Assembly: GCA_017458005.1 (NCBI GenBank) | Contig: JAFTGH010000023.1 | Location: forward strand, 1-64,000 | Direction: 5' to 3' | Length of the DNA stretch: 64,000 nucleotides | From: Prevotella sp. | GTDB lineage: Bacteria; Bacteroidota; Bacteroidia; Bacteroidales; Bacteroidaceae | In this document: one piece after another, positions 1 to 7,821 of the stretch | Numbering within the stretch: position 1 is the stretch's first letter | Layout: each line of letters opens with the position of its first letter | Translations under genes and position numbers: made by a program | Notes under the pieces: generated by a model | Seen by the model: only the letters and a program-made list of their open reading frames with translations | Told to the model about the DNA's origin: nothing | The model's database searches: none

Positions 1-160
1 AATCAATTGAGCCTCCCCATATAGGGGGAGGATGGGAGGGGGTGGATGTTTCTTTTAGTTCTTTTCTTTGCGCCAAAGAAAAGGACAGAAACCTTTTTGG
101 TTCTTTTTCGAAAAAGAACGTCGAACGAAGTTCGAAAGAAAAATTTTAAAAAGGAAAAAG
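1..160. repeat. Palindrome-rich intergenic repeat, copy 1
   Basis: Positions 1-89 are identical to 27297-27385. After that the two copies diverge in sequence but keep the same architecture. The repeat is a string of small palindromes: a CCTCCCC/GGGGAGG hairpin, CTTTTCTTTG/CAAAGAAAAG around 60-84, and GTTCTTTTTCGAAAAAGAAC at about 100-119. No plausible coding sequence covers it; the open frames here are low-complexity. The left end probably lies outside the window. Confidence 0.7.
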
Positions 161-163
161 TTT

Positions 164-265
164 ATGAAAAAGGAAACAATCAACAAAATCGTCAACTTCA
201 TCGTCACGGTCCTCACTGCCGCACTCAGCACCTTCTTCATGCAAAGTTGCATGATCAACGGGTAA
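164..265 (+). CDS. Smalltalk-type micro-protein
   Basis: This 33-residue protein starts MKKETINK, has one hydrophobic stretch (about residues 10-24, VNFIVTVLTAALSTFF) and ends QSCMING. The Lys-rich start, single hydrophobic segment and Ser-Cys-Met near the end match the small Bacteroidetes family named smalltalk protein. That family is normally found just upstream of an N-acetylmuramoyl-L-alanine amidase, as here (33 bp gap). The start at 164 is preceded by an AAAGGAAAAAG purine tract; longer in-frame starts would translate the upstream repeat. The role of the family is unknown. The cysteine in a hydrophobic context could suggest a lipoprotein or phage lysis-type peptide, but that is speculation. 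Confidence 0.75.
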   Translation: MKKETINKIVNFIVTVLTAALSTFFMQSCMING

Positions 266-298
266 TGATTAAACGTTAAACATTAAACGTTAAAGGTA

Positions 299-709
299 AT
301 GAGAAGCATTGACATGATCGTCATTCACTGTAGTGCGACGAGGTGCAACAGGAACTTTCCTGTAGAAGCACTGGAGTCATGCCATCGAGCACGATTCGGC
401 TACACAGGCTACCACTACTATATCACCCGTGACGGACAACTGCACCTCACTCGCCCGGAAGAACTGGTCGGCGCACATGCTAAAGACTATAACAAGCATA
501 GTATCGGCGTCTGCTATGAGGGTGGTCTCAACGAGCAAGGCAAACCAGCCGACACTCGTACACCAGCACAGAAGCGTACGCTGCTCACGCTCCTCTATAG
601 CCTCCGTGCCGACTATCCCACGGCGAGGATCCTCGGTCATCATGACCTCCCCGAGGTCAAGAAAGACTGTCCCTGCTTCGATGCCCTGACAGAATACCAG
701 GACATCTAA
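299..709 (+). CDS. N-acetylmuramoyl-L-alanine amidase (amidase_2/PGRP family, T7-lysozyme-like)
   Basis: Predicted zinc amidase that cleaves the bond between MurNAc and L-Ala in peptidoglycan. At 136 residues it is a bare catalytic domain with no signal peptide, the size of T7 lysozyme and prophage amidases. Visible ligands are H10 (VIHCSA), H114 (LGHHDL) and C124 (KKDCPCF), with Y40 near the active site (YHYYI). It follows the smalltalk gene and ends at a strong terminator, so the two form a compact unit. Such pairs are widespread in Bacteroidetes and look like domesticated prophage genes. Export without a signal peptide would need a holin-like partner, which the smalltalk peptide might be; this is inference. 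Confidence 0.9.
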   Translation: MRSIDMIVIHCSATRCNRNFPVEALESCHRARFGYTGYHYYITRDGQLHLTRPEELVGAHAKDYNKHSIGVCYEGGLNEQGKPADTRTPAQKRTLLTLLYSLRADYPTARILGHHDLPEVKKDCPCFDALTEYQDI

Positions 710-710
710 C

Positions 711-743
711 CAAAAACGCTCCCCATGACAGGGAGCGTTTTTT
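711..743 (+). terminator. Rho-independent terminator after the amidase
   Basis: The stem AAAACGCTCCC/GGGAGCGTTTT has a 7-nt loop and is followed by a T run. It begins 2 nt after the amidase stop codon and isolates that unit from the restriction-modification genes. Confidence 0.85.
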
Positions 744-845
744 GGTTAATTATGAAACCGACAATCCCACCACCCGTTTGACGGATATTATTAAGTTGGT
801 GTAGAAAACAGAAGGAAAATCTTTTGTCATTTGAGAGAAATAAAG

Positions 846-853
846 TATCTTTG
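846..853 (+). promoter_or_regulatory. Promoter -7 box (TATCTTTG) of the methyltransferase
   Basis: TATCTTTG fits the Bacteroidetes -7 consensus TAnnTTTG. It lies inside the longest open frame of the methyltransferase, which argues that translation starts downstream at the ATG at 878, not at 824. Confidence 0.7.
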
Positions 854-877
854 CAAGTTAGAAAACAAAAACCGAGT

Positions 878-2191
878 ATGGCGATAAAAAATATAAAACT
901 ATCAGAGATACCTGAAGAGGTGACAGAAGAAGGCTTTAAGATATATGGCTCAACATCCTATGAGACGCAGGTTGCCATACTGAGCCATTACCTGCACACT
1001 TTTGATGGCAAGCACGATATCGCATCAGGCGAAAAACGCTATGAAATTTTAGAAACTATCAGAGATTTCATAGAGTACAAGCATCAGCAGGATAAGAGCA
1101 ATCCTCTATGGGAGGACATTAGCGATGATGTTGTGATGATGGCAGCAGAAAACCCATTGGAAAACGACATATTCTCCGATTTTTTCAACGTACCCTTTCC
1201 TGCCCCCAAGAATCCCAAGTTTACCTTCATCGACTTGTTTGCAGGCATGGGTGGATTTCGTCTGGCTATGCAAGCCCAAGGAGGGAAATGTGTCTTCTCT
1301 TCTGAATGGAATGCTTACTCACAGAAAACTTACTTTTCAAATTTTGGTGACATGCCTTTTGGTGACATAACAAAGGAAGTTACGAAATCGTATATACCAA
1401 AGCATTTTGATGTTCTTTGTGCAGGATTCCCATGCCAACCATTCTCTATAGCCGGTGTTTCCAAGAAAAAGAGTTTGGGGCGTGAGACAGGTTTCAAGGA
1501 CAAAACACAAGGCACACTATTCTTTGATGTTGCCGATATCATTAGTCGTCACCGTCCCAAGGCTTTCTATTTGGAGAATGTAAAGAATTTAACATCACAT
1601 GATAAAGGCAACACTTTCCGTGTAATAAGGGAAACGCTGGAAGAATTGAACTATTCACTTCACTATCAAGTGATGGACGGGCAGACATACGTACCTCAGC
1701 ATCGTGAGCGTATTATGATTGTAGGTTTTGATAAAGAACGTTATCATGGCGAGGAGATATTTGACTTTCCTGAACAGCATGAGGCAACTCGCAGTGTCAA
1801 AGAGATTCTTGATCCCAACATCGACCCTAAATATACACTAAGTGATAAATTGTGGGCTTATTTGCAGAACTATGCCGAGAAGCACCGAGCCAAGGGTAAT
1901 GGTTTTGGATTTGGTCTCGTTGACCTCAATGGCATAACACGTACACTAAGTGCTCGATATTATAAGGATGGTTCTGAGATTCTTATCCCACAGGGTGAGG
2001 GGCAAAATCCCCGTCGCCTCTCTCCTCGTGAATGTGCACGCCTTATGGGCTATCCTGATCAATATAGAATAGATCGTGTTTCTGACGTACAGGCATACAG
2101 GCAATGTGGTAATTCTGTGATAGTACCATTGATAACTGCAGTATCAGAACAAATAATAAAAACCCTCCAAAGTGCTTATAATCATGAATGA
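878..2191 (+). CDS. DNA (cytosine-5)-methyltransferase of an EcoRII-like system
   Basis: Type II modification enzyme that transfers a methyl group from S-adenosylmethionine to cytosine C5 in its target, protecting host DNA from the endonuclease encoded next. The conserved C5 motifs are present in order: motif I DLFAGMGG (about residues 119-126), motif IV GFPCQPFS with catalytic C186, motif VI ENV (233-235), motif VIII QHRERI (274-279), then LSPRECARLMGYP and QCGNSV at the C-terminus. The roughly 110-residue N-terminal extension resembles Dcm/M.EcoRII. The start at 878 was chosen because the promoter lies between it and the earlier in-frame start. The gene is visibly AT-richer than its neighbours and overlaps the endonuclease gene by 8 nt. 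Specificity is presumably CCWGG, by analogy only. Confidence 0.93.
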   Translation: MAIKNIKLSEIPEEVTEEGFKIYGSTSYETQVAILSHYLHTFDGKHDIASGEKRYEILETIRDFIEYKHQQDKSNPLWEDISDDVVMMAAENPLENDIFSDFFNVPFPAPKNPKFTFIDLFAGMGGFRLAMQAQGGKCVFSSEWNAYSQKTYFSNFGDMPFGDITKEVTKSYIPKHFDVLCAGFPCQPFSIAGVSKKKSLGRETGFKDKTQGTLFFDVADIISRHRPKAFYLENVKNLTSHDKGNTFRVIRETLEELNYSLHYQVMDGQTYVPQHRERIMIVGFDKERYHGEEIFDFPEQHEATRSVKEILDPNIDPKYTLSDKLWAYLQNYAEKHRAKGNGFGFGLVDLNGITRTLSARYYKDGSEILIPQGEGQNPRRLSPRECARLMGYPDQYRIDRVSDVQAYRQCGNSVIVPLITAVSEQIIKTLQSAYNHE

Positions 2192-3374
2192 GATTTTATC
2201 TTCAGCCATACAAAGTGTAACACAATCAAAAGGTGCATTTTGTCGTTTTCTCTCTGCCAACGACACTCATGCCACAGGTGGTCATCAATATGGTTTTTTA
2301 CTGCCCATCGCCGCCTATTCAATAATTTTTAATCAAGATAAAGTAAGAGGAGAGAACAAGGATAAGACTGTTAAAATCCTTTGGCAGAATGATTTGGAAA
2401 CAGAAAGTCGAATGACTTATTATGGAAGAGCGAAAAACGAGTTGCGTATCACTCGTTTTGGAAATGACTTCCCGTTTTTCAAAGAAGAACATGTCGGTGA
2501 TTTATTGATTATTGCAAAGCAAACTGACGATGATTATAAGGGGTATGTATTAAGTACAGAGGATGACATTGATACGTTTATGTTACACTTCAACCTCTCA
2601 GTAGACCGCCCCAATCAGATTATTGACTTTTCCAACAAGCAATGTGAGAATAATACTCTTCAAGCGGCTATTGACAAAGCCATTAAGAATCTGAACGATT
2701 TCCCTCAAACATCAGAAATGGGGAAAATGGCTCAAGAATTGTTTAACAAGTTGCACAGAATTACTGATGAAAAAGTATGCGAGTCACCTGACAAAATACT
2801 TCTCAATTGGTATGATACAGAACTATCAATGTTCCGCTCCTTGGAAGAAAAAATCTATAATCCTATTTATACCAAACCTTTTGCTGATTGTCAGTCGCTA
2901 ATTGAATTTTCTAACAAGATACTGAATCGCCGGAAGTCACGTGCAGGCAAATCATTAGAGCACCACCTATCTGCAATTTTTACGGCTCAAAAACTCATTT
3001 TTGAAGAGCAAGTGGTTACAGAGAATAACAAGAAGCCTGACTTCCTTTTCCCCAATGGCATTTGTTATCATAATTTCGAATTTCCTGCAGAAGACCTTAC
3101 TATCCTTGGAGCCAAGACAACGTGTAAAGACAGGTGGCGTCAGGTGATAAATGAGGCTGATAGAGTAGATGAAAGGTATCTGTTCACACTTCAACAAGGA
3201 ATCTCAAAAAACCAACTGAAGGAGATGGCAGACGAGAACGTCAAATTAGTTGTTCCCCAATCACATGTCGACAGTTATCCAGAAGAGTATCATGAAAGTC
3301 TCTGTACATTAAGTGGATTTATAGAGATTGTAAAAGAAAAGCAGGAGAGAATGCCAAAACATTTCTTGGTTTGA
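2184..3374 (+). CDS. Type II restriction endonuclease, EcoRII family
   Basis: Predicted endonuclease partner of the upstream methyltransferase. The N-terminal part (about residues 10-150) looks like the EcoRII-N effector-site-binding domain. The C-terminal part (about 245-385) has the EcoRII-C PD-(D/E)XK fold, with D286 in KPDFLF and K311 in GAKTTCKDRW. The 25-residue spacing equals that of D299 and K324 as I recall them in EcoRII. EcoRII-type enzymes need a second copy of the site as an allosteric effector. The ATG at 2184 overlaps the methyltransferase stop (2191); a GTG at 2172 is an alternative start. The length of 396 residues is close to EcoRII (about 404). AT-rich composition suggests the pair was acquired as a cassette. 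Confidence 0.88.
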   Translation: MNEILSSAIQSVTQSKGAFCRFLSANDTHATGGHQYGFLLPIAAYSIIFNQDKVRGENKDKTVKILWQNDLETESRMTYYGRAKNELRITRFGNDFPFFKEEHVGDLLIIAKQTDDDYKGYVLSTEDDIDTFMLHFNLSVDRPNQIIDFSNKQCENNTLQAAIDKAIKNLNDFPQTSEMGKMAQELFNKLHRITDEKVCESPDKILLNWYDTELSMFRSLEEKIYNPIYTKPFADCQSLIEFSNKILNRRKSRAGKSLEHHLSAIFTAQKLIFEEQVVTENNKKPDFLFPNGICYHNFEFPAEDLTILGAKTTCKDRWRQVINEADRVDERYLFTLQQGISKNQLKEMADENVKLVVPQSHVDSYPEEYHESLCTLSGFIEIVKEKQERMPKHFLV

Positions 3375-3456
3375 TTAGTAAGTGAATTTGCAGGTAAAAG
3401 AATATGGTGAGAAAATAATTTTCCTGTCTTTTGCGGGAAGTTTCAGAAATAATGAC

Positions 3457-3464
3457 TATCTTTG
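3457..3464 (+). promoter_or_regulatory. Promoter -7 box (TATCTTTG) of the merR-like gene
   Basis: TATCTTTG with an upstream TTTG (3430-3433) resembling the -33 element, 23 nt away. It lies within the longest open frame and so supports the ATG at 3493 as the true start. Confidence 0.7.
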
Positions 3465-3492
3465 CAACATCGGTAATCAAAAGACGACGACT

Positions 3493-3843
3493 ATGGCACT
3501 GAATCTGAATAAGAATCTGAAACTGTACTACTCCATCAAGGAGGTGGCAGAGATGTTTGGCGTGAACGAGAGTACGCTACGCTATTGGGAGACGGAGTTC
3601 CCTTATCTGAAGCCAAAGACGAGTGGGCCGGCAAAGATTCGCCAGTATCAGCAAAAGGATATCGACCAGATAAAACTGATCCATAACCTGGTGAAGGTGC
3701 GTGGTTTCAAACTTGCCGCCGCCAAGCGCATCATCAATGCGAATCGTGACGGTGCCAACAAAAGAGCGGAAGTGCTCACGAAACTGATTGACGTTCGTGA
3801 GCAACTTCAAGCGTTGAAAAAACAGATGGACTATCTTCAGTAG
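3493..3843 (+). CDS. MerR-family transcriptional regulator
   Basis: A 116-residue DNA-binding protein. The winged helix-turn-helix fills the N-terminus: YYSIKEVAEMFGVNESTLRYWE at about residues 11-32, then the wing with RQY and a second helix pair. The C-terminus is a short predicted coiled coil (VREQLQALKKQMDYL) for dimerisation. There is no cysteine-bearing metal-binding loop and no drug-binding domain, so the signal is unknown. The gene runs tail-to-tail with the efflux operon, overlapping the emrB-like gene by 7 nt, so it is not obviously its divergent regulator. Small stand-alone MerR proteins of this form are common in Bacteroidetes. Confidence 0.9.
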   Translation: MALNLNKNLKLYYSIKEVAEMFGVNESTLRYWETEFPYLKPKTSGPAKIRQYQQKDIDQIKLIHNLVKVRGFKLAAAKRIINANRDGANKRAEVLTKLIDVREQLQALKKQMDYLQ

Positions 3844-5372
3844 CCTAATTTCATCCTGTGTTTTAGCATTCTGCCTATCTTATTGAGTGGCATCATCTTT
3901 TGCATGGTGCTGCGTACGGGTTGTACGTCATAGAGCAGCATGAGCAGGAGGGTGAATCCCCCAATCAGGCACATGATGCCAAACATCTCCTTGACAGCCA
4001 CCATGATGATTCCCTGCATATCAGGGTGGATACCTCGGCTCATGGTATCTGCTATCTGATGGCGCAGTCCGTAGTTGTAGACTCCTGAGCATACCGACTC
4101 GCCCACACCATTACGGATGAAACCGCTGACTGTCAGGGCATGGAAGAAAGTGGGGAAGGCGATGAGGTCTTTCAGATAGAGCGTCATTGTCGCAAAGAAA
4201 ATGGCATAGCCGAAGGTGCGCAATACGGTAGGCATCCATAACCGCTCGATATTCAGGACAGGTGAGACGTAGAAATACATCATCACCTGATACATCAGCA
4301 GGCAGAAGAAACCAACAGTCAGCAGACGGGTGTACTTCTGGTGCAATGGGCGATGCCAGAATATGGTGAAGGCAGCACCGAGGGCATAGCCGATGAACTC
4401 GAAGATATAGAGTTGGTGGGTCGTCGTGAATCCCCAATGGAGGATACTACCCGTTAGGGTGTTCTGTAGCGCATGGGGTGTGGCATTCATCACCTCGGCG
4501 ATGAAGAACATCCCCAGGATGGGAATCAGACGGGCATGAGGCCACACCTTCGGGTCAATGTAAGGATGGCGGATATGCAGCATTCGTCCGATGCAGATAG
4601 CAAGGGTGACAGGTAGCGCTACCAGTACCGCACGCCATACAGGAGCATCCCACCAGTTATAGTATTCTCCATAGGTGAACAGCCAGATAATCTCCAGCAT
4701 GACTGCTGACCAGAGGACGCAGCCGAGCCAGTCGAGCGAGACAAGGGGGAGTGGCTTCATGAAGCGCCAAGGATGTGTGCAGGTATAGATGACGAGCACC
4801 ACCAAGAGCATCAGTGCCACCATGAACCAGTGCATCATCTGCCAAGAGTCGAAGGCGATGGTCAGTTGCTGAGCCATCCAGTTGCTTGCCGGCATGGCGG
4901 CTAATATGATAATGTAGATGGTGGGGAGAAAGACCCCGAAGTCCTGTTTGGGTGAGATCCACAGTCGGATATTCGAGAAGCACTCGAACGTGCCGCAGAG
5001 TTTGAAGAATCCTGCGACATAGGAGATGGCACAGAGCGCAGGCAGCCATGTGACATAGAGGCAGAGGATATTACATGCGATAATGACCAGTGCCGCATTG
5101 ATGAGGAGTTGGCGATTGGTGAAGCGCAACTTGAAGCGGAAGAGGAAGGGAAAGGGCATGTTAACTCCCACGACTCCGAACATGGCTATCAGTTGGATGT
5201 CCTCACGCATCATCGAGGTCGCCCCCATCATATTCTGCAGGTTGGCGAAATAGACACCACCTGACAACTGAAAGAAGAATGCGAAGAGCAGATAGATCCA
5301 AGGACGGATGCCCTCAGGCACCCAGTCGTTGAACATCGGCATGGCAAACTTCTGGTTATTCCAATCTGCCAT
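3837..5372 (-). CDS. MFS multidrug efflux transporter, EmrB/DHA2-like
   Basis: Inner-membrane proton-driven efflux pump, 511 residues, with about 14 hydrophobic segments as in the DHA2 (EmrB/QacA) branch; the first is at about residues 24-44 (WIYLLFAFFFQLSGGVYF). It is the last gene of a three-gene operon and shares its first base with the last base of the HlyD/EmrA gene, indicating translational coupling. With the adaptor and the TolC-like channel it should form a complete inner membrane-periplasm-outer membrane exporter. Substrates cannot be read from sequence; hydrophobic drugs, bile acids or fatty acids are typical for the family. Several classical MFS motifs are weak, as is common in Bacteroidetes members. 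Confidence 0.85.
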   Translation of the reverse strand: MADWNNQKFAMPMFNDWVPEGIRPWIYLLFAFFFQLSGGVYFANLQNMMGATSMMREDIQLIAMFGVVGVNMPFPFLFRFKLRFTNRQLLINAALVIIACNILCLYVTWLPALCAISYVAGFFKLCGTFECFSNIRLWISPKQDFGVFLPTIYIIILAAMPASNWMAQQLTIAFDSWQMMHWFMVALMLLVVLVIYTCTHPWRFMKPLPLVSLDWLGCVLWSAVMLEIIWLFTYGEYYNWWDAPVWRAVLVALPVTLAICIGRMLHIRHPYIDPKVWPHARLIPILGMFFIAEVMNATPHALQNTLTGSILHWGFTTTHQLYIFEFIGYALGAAFTIFWHRPLHQKYTRLLTVGFFCLLMYQVMMYFYVSPVLNIERLWMPTVLRTFGYAIFFATMTLYLKDLIAFPTFFHALTVSGFIRNGVGESVCSGVYNYGLRHQIADTMSRGIHPDMQGIIMVAVKEMFGIMCLIGGFTLLLMLLYDVQPVRSTMQKMMPLNKIGRMLKHRMKLGY

Positions 5373-6409
5373 TAATACCTCACTTCTGTTTCTACGTTCA
5401 GACCGGCAAGCAGGCGCGCCACATCCTCTGGCTTATTGTCGCCAGTCAGTTTGATACGCACAGGAACACGCTGCTCCACCTTGACGAAATTGCCTGTCGC
5501 ATTATCGACAGGGATAGGGGAGAAGGCACTGCCTGTGCCTGCGGCAATAGCCTCTACCTCGCCCTTGAAAGTGACATCAGGGATGGCATCGGCGGTGAAC
5601 TCCACCAGGCTACCAGTCTTGATGTGCTTCATCTGAGTCTCACGATAGTTGGCGACTACCCATATCTGATGGTCGTCCACGATGCGTGCGAGTTGCTGTC
5701 CAGGTTGTACCAACTGCCCGACCTGGATATCCTTGCGTCCCATCACACCGTCGCAGGTGGCGACAATGACCGTATAGGAGAGGTTCAGGCGTGCGAGGTT
5801 AACAGCGGCCTCCGCCACAGAAGTGCCTGCGTGTGTCTGATGGAGACGCTGAGCCTGCTCGCTCTGTACCAAGGCGGTGGACTGCTTCTGGCTGTTTGCC
5901 TGTTGGTAACGTGCCTGTGCTGCCTCATAGCGTGCCTTGGCATTATCGTATTGCTGGCGGGTGACAGCGTCTTTCTTCAAAAGGGTGGCATAGCGGTCGA
6001 AGTCAGCCTTGGCGTTCTCCATATTGACACGTGCCTCCTCGATGCCAGCGGCAGCCACACGGACGTTGCTCGCTGTGGTGTTCATGCCTGCGCTGACTGC
6101 TGATGAGCCAGAGCGTGAACCTTTCAGTTGTGCCTCAGCCTGAGCGAGTTGCAACTGGTATTCGGCATCCTCGATGATGACGAGGGTGTCGCCCTTCTTG
6201 ACGTGTTGGTAATCCTCAAAGCGGATTTCCTTGATGAATCCCTGTACACGGGTGTTGATCGGTGAGATATGTCGCCATACCTGTGCGTCGTCCGTATACT
6301 CTACATTTCCCCAATGTATAAAGCGGCTGCATACCAAAGCGAGGGCAATGATGATGATTGCGATAATAGCGATATTGTAGATTCTCTTGATATTCTTCTT
6401 GTTGCTCAT
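5372..6409 (-). CDS. HlyD/EmrA-type membrane fusion protein
   Basis: Periplasmic adaptor of the tripartite pump, 345 residues. One N-terminal membrane anchor (about residues 8-29, IYNIAIIAIIIIALALVCSR) is followed by a biotinyl-lipoyl half (VQGFIKEIRFEDYQHVKKGD) and a long alpha-helical hairpin (about 95-200, rich in Ala, Gln and Glu). The second lipoyl half (VATCDGVMGRKDIQVGQLV) and a beta-barrel domain follow. Anchoring by a helix rather than a lipobox fits EmrA. It lies 4 nt downstream of the TolC-like gene and directly upstream of the MFS pump, the usual Bacteroidetes order. Confidence 0.9.
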   Translation of the reverse strand: MSNKKNIKRIYNIAIIAIIIIALALVCSRFIHWGNVEYTDDAQVWRHISPINTRVQGFIKEIRFEDYQHVKKGDTLVIIEDAEYQLQLAQAEAQLKGSRSGSSAVSAGMNTTASNVRVAAAGIEEARVNMENAKADFDRYATLLKKDAVTRQQYDNAKARYEAAQARYQQANSQKQSTALVQSEQAQRLHQTHAGTSVAEAAVNLARLNLSYTVIVATCDGVMGRKDIQVGQLVQPGQQLARIVDDHQIWVVANYRETQMKHIKTGSLVEFTADAIPDVTFKGEVEAIAAGTGSAFSPIPVDNATGNFVKVEQRVPVRIKLTGDNKPEDVARLLAGLNVETEVRY

Positions 6410-6413
6410 AATC

Positions 6414-7712
6414 TTATAATGTTCCTGTGATAAACTTCATTTTATAATAATTGTAGACGATATTGGTGCGGGCGTCTACTTCCTGCAACTCAGCGTTGAG
6501 TTTGATGTTCGAGGCATCGAGCATGTCGGTGATAAGTGCCAGTTGCGCGAGATAACGGCTGTTGACCACCTCGTAGTTCTGGCGAGCCAGTTGCACACTC
6601 TTCTGTTGGGTGTCCAACTCTGCAAAAGCCTGTTGGTAGAGTGTGTATGCCTGTTGCACCTGGTCGCTCAACTGCTCCTGTGCCACGGCATGCGCCTCAT
6701 CCGTTTGGCGGGTATTGATGCGTGCCTGTTGTATCTTTTTGTTGGACTTGAACAGAGAACTGAGGGAGTATTTCACCCCTATGCCTACGAACCAGTAGTT
6801 GTAGTTGATGTCCTTGGGGGGAATGTCATACGAAAAGGGACCGCTGAGGTTATCGGCAGCCACTAAGGCAATCTTCGGCAGCATCTCACTCTTGGCAAGG
6901 CGTAGCCCCTCTGTCGCCATCTGCTTGCCTATTTGTGTCTGTTGCAGCAAGGGACTATTGCTCAGTGCCTCCGACTGCCAGTTGCTTAGACTGGTATTGG
7001 TGGTGTCATACTCAACAGCGGGTACAATCTCTGTCTCTTGGGCAAGTCCCAAGGTGTTGCACAGTTGGTAATTGAGGATGGCACGCTGGTCTTGCAGTTT
7101 GCGCAACCCCAAGCGCAGGTCCTCCATCTGCAGTTCGTAGCGAGTGACATCATTACGGAGTGCCATGCCCTCCTCGTGCTTCGCCTTGATATCCTCTATC
7201 AGATGGGCTGTCAACTCGATGTTCTTCTCATACACCTGCATGCGGTTGCCAATCTTGAAAAGATCCAGGTACTGTGCTAACACCAGGAAACGCTGTTGCT
7301 CTCTTGTCTGTTGCTCGCTGGCTATGGCCTGCTCTTTTTGTAGCATTGCCATGCGGATGCCAGCGTCAATGGCTCCACCCGCATAGACTACCTGCTGTGC
7401 CTCTAAGGCAAAGGAATTGCCGAAATGGGGCACACTATAGCCATTCGCATCACCGAAATGACGGTCGGTGATGAGGACATTGCCATTGTAACTGACAGAT
7501 AAACTGGTGTTGATGTCTGGCAAGCGTTGACTTTTCGCCGCTTCGATACCCTTACTCGCAAATTCTACGCTTGTCTTCTGTGTCTGAAGAGTCTTGCTGT
7601 TGCTTTCTACTAACTCAAACAGTTGACCGACTGTTATCGTTCGCTTCTCTTGGGCCTTCATCGGCATCGCACCGATTACAACCATCAGAAGCGCAACACT
7701 TCTGTATTTCAT
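6414..7712 (-). CDS. TolC-family outer-membrane efflux protein
   Basis: Outer-membrane channel of the pump, about 432 residues. A signal peptide (MKYRSVALLMVVIGAMPMKAQ) is followed by two long helical repeats typical of the outer-membrane efflux family, including TVGQLFELVESNSKTL near the N-terminus and a C-terminal repeat ending in MLDASNIKLNAELQEVDA. The start at 7712 was preferred to an in-frame ATG at 7730 because it begins a clean signal peptide. Both starts lie downstream of the -7 box at 7750-7757. It is the first gene of the exporter operon, so the whole pump is expressed from that promoter. Confidence 0.9.
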   Translation of the reverse strand: MKYRSVALLMVVIGAMPMKAQEKRTITVGQLFELVESNSKTLQTQKTSVEFASKGIEAAKSQRLPDINTSLSVSYNGNVLITDRHFGDANGYSVPHFGNSFALEAQQVVYAGGAIDAGIRMAMLQKEQAIASEQQTREQQRFLVLAQYLDLFKIGNRMQVYEKNIELTAHLIEDIKAKHEEGMALRNDVTRYELQMEDLRLGLRKLQDQRAILNYQLCNTLGLAQETEIVPAVEYDTTNTSLSNWQSEALSNSPLLQQTQIGKQMATEGLRLAKSEMLPKIALVAADNLSGPFSYDIPPKDINYNYWFVGIGVKYSLSSLFKSNKKIQQARINTRQTDEAHAVAQEQLSDQVQQAYTLYQQAFAELDTQQKSVQLARQNYEVVNSRYLAQLALITDMLDASNIKLNAELQEVDARTNIVYNYYKMKFITGTL

Positions 7713-7749
7713 AATAACTTTACAAGCCAACTCATTGTAAATTGGCGTG

Positions 7750-7757
7750 CAAAGGTA
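7750..7757 (-). promoter_or_regulatory. Promoter -7 box (TACCTTTG) of the efflux operon
   Basis: On the minus strand this reads TACCTTTG, a consensus Bacteroidetes -7 box. It is about 38 nt upstream of the tolC-like ATG, in the gap between the pectinesterase stop (7822) and the efflux operon. Confidence 0.7.
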
Positions 7758-7821
7758 CTAAAAATTTCAATAAGTTGTAACCCCTAAGACCTTAATAATT
7801 ATGGTTTCTTAACAGAAGAGA

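Noticed and set aside
46..279. 77-codon open frame across the left repeat
   Set aside because: It translates the repeat and then overlaps the smalltalk gene in another frame; composition is Lys/Phe low-complexity.
824..877. Upstream in-frame start of the cytosine methyltransferase
   Set aside because: The -7 box TATCTTTG lies inside this stretch, so the transcript should begin after it.
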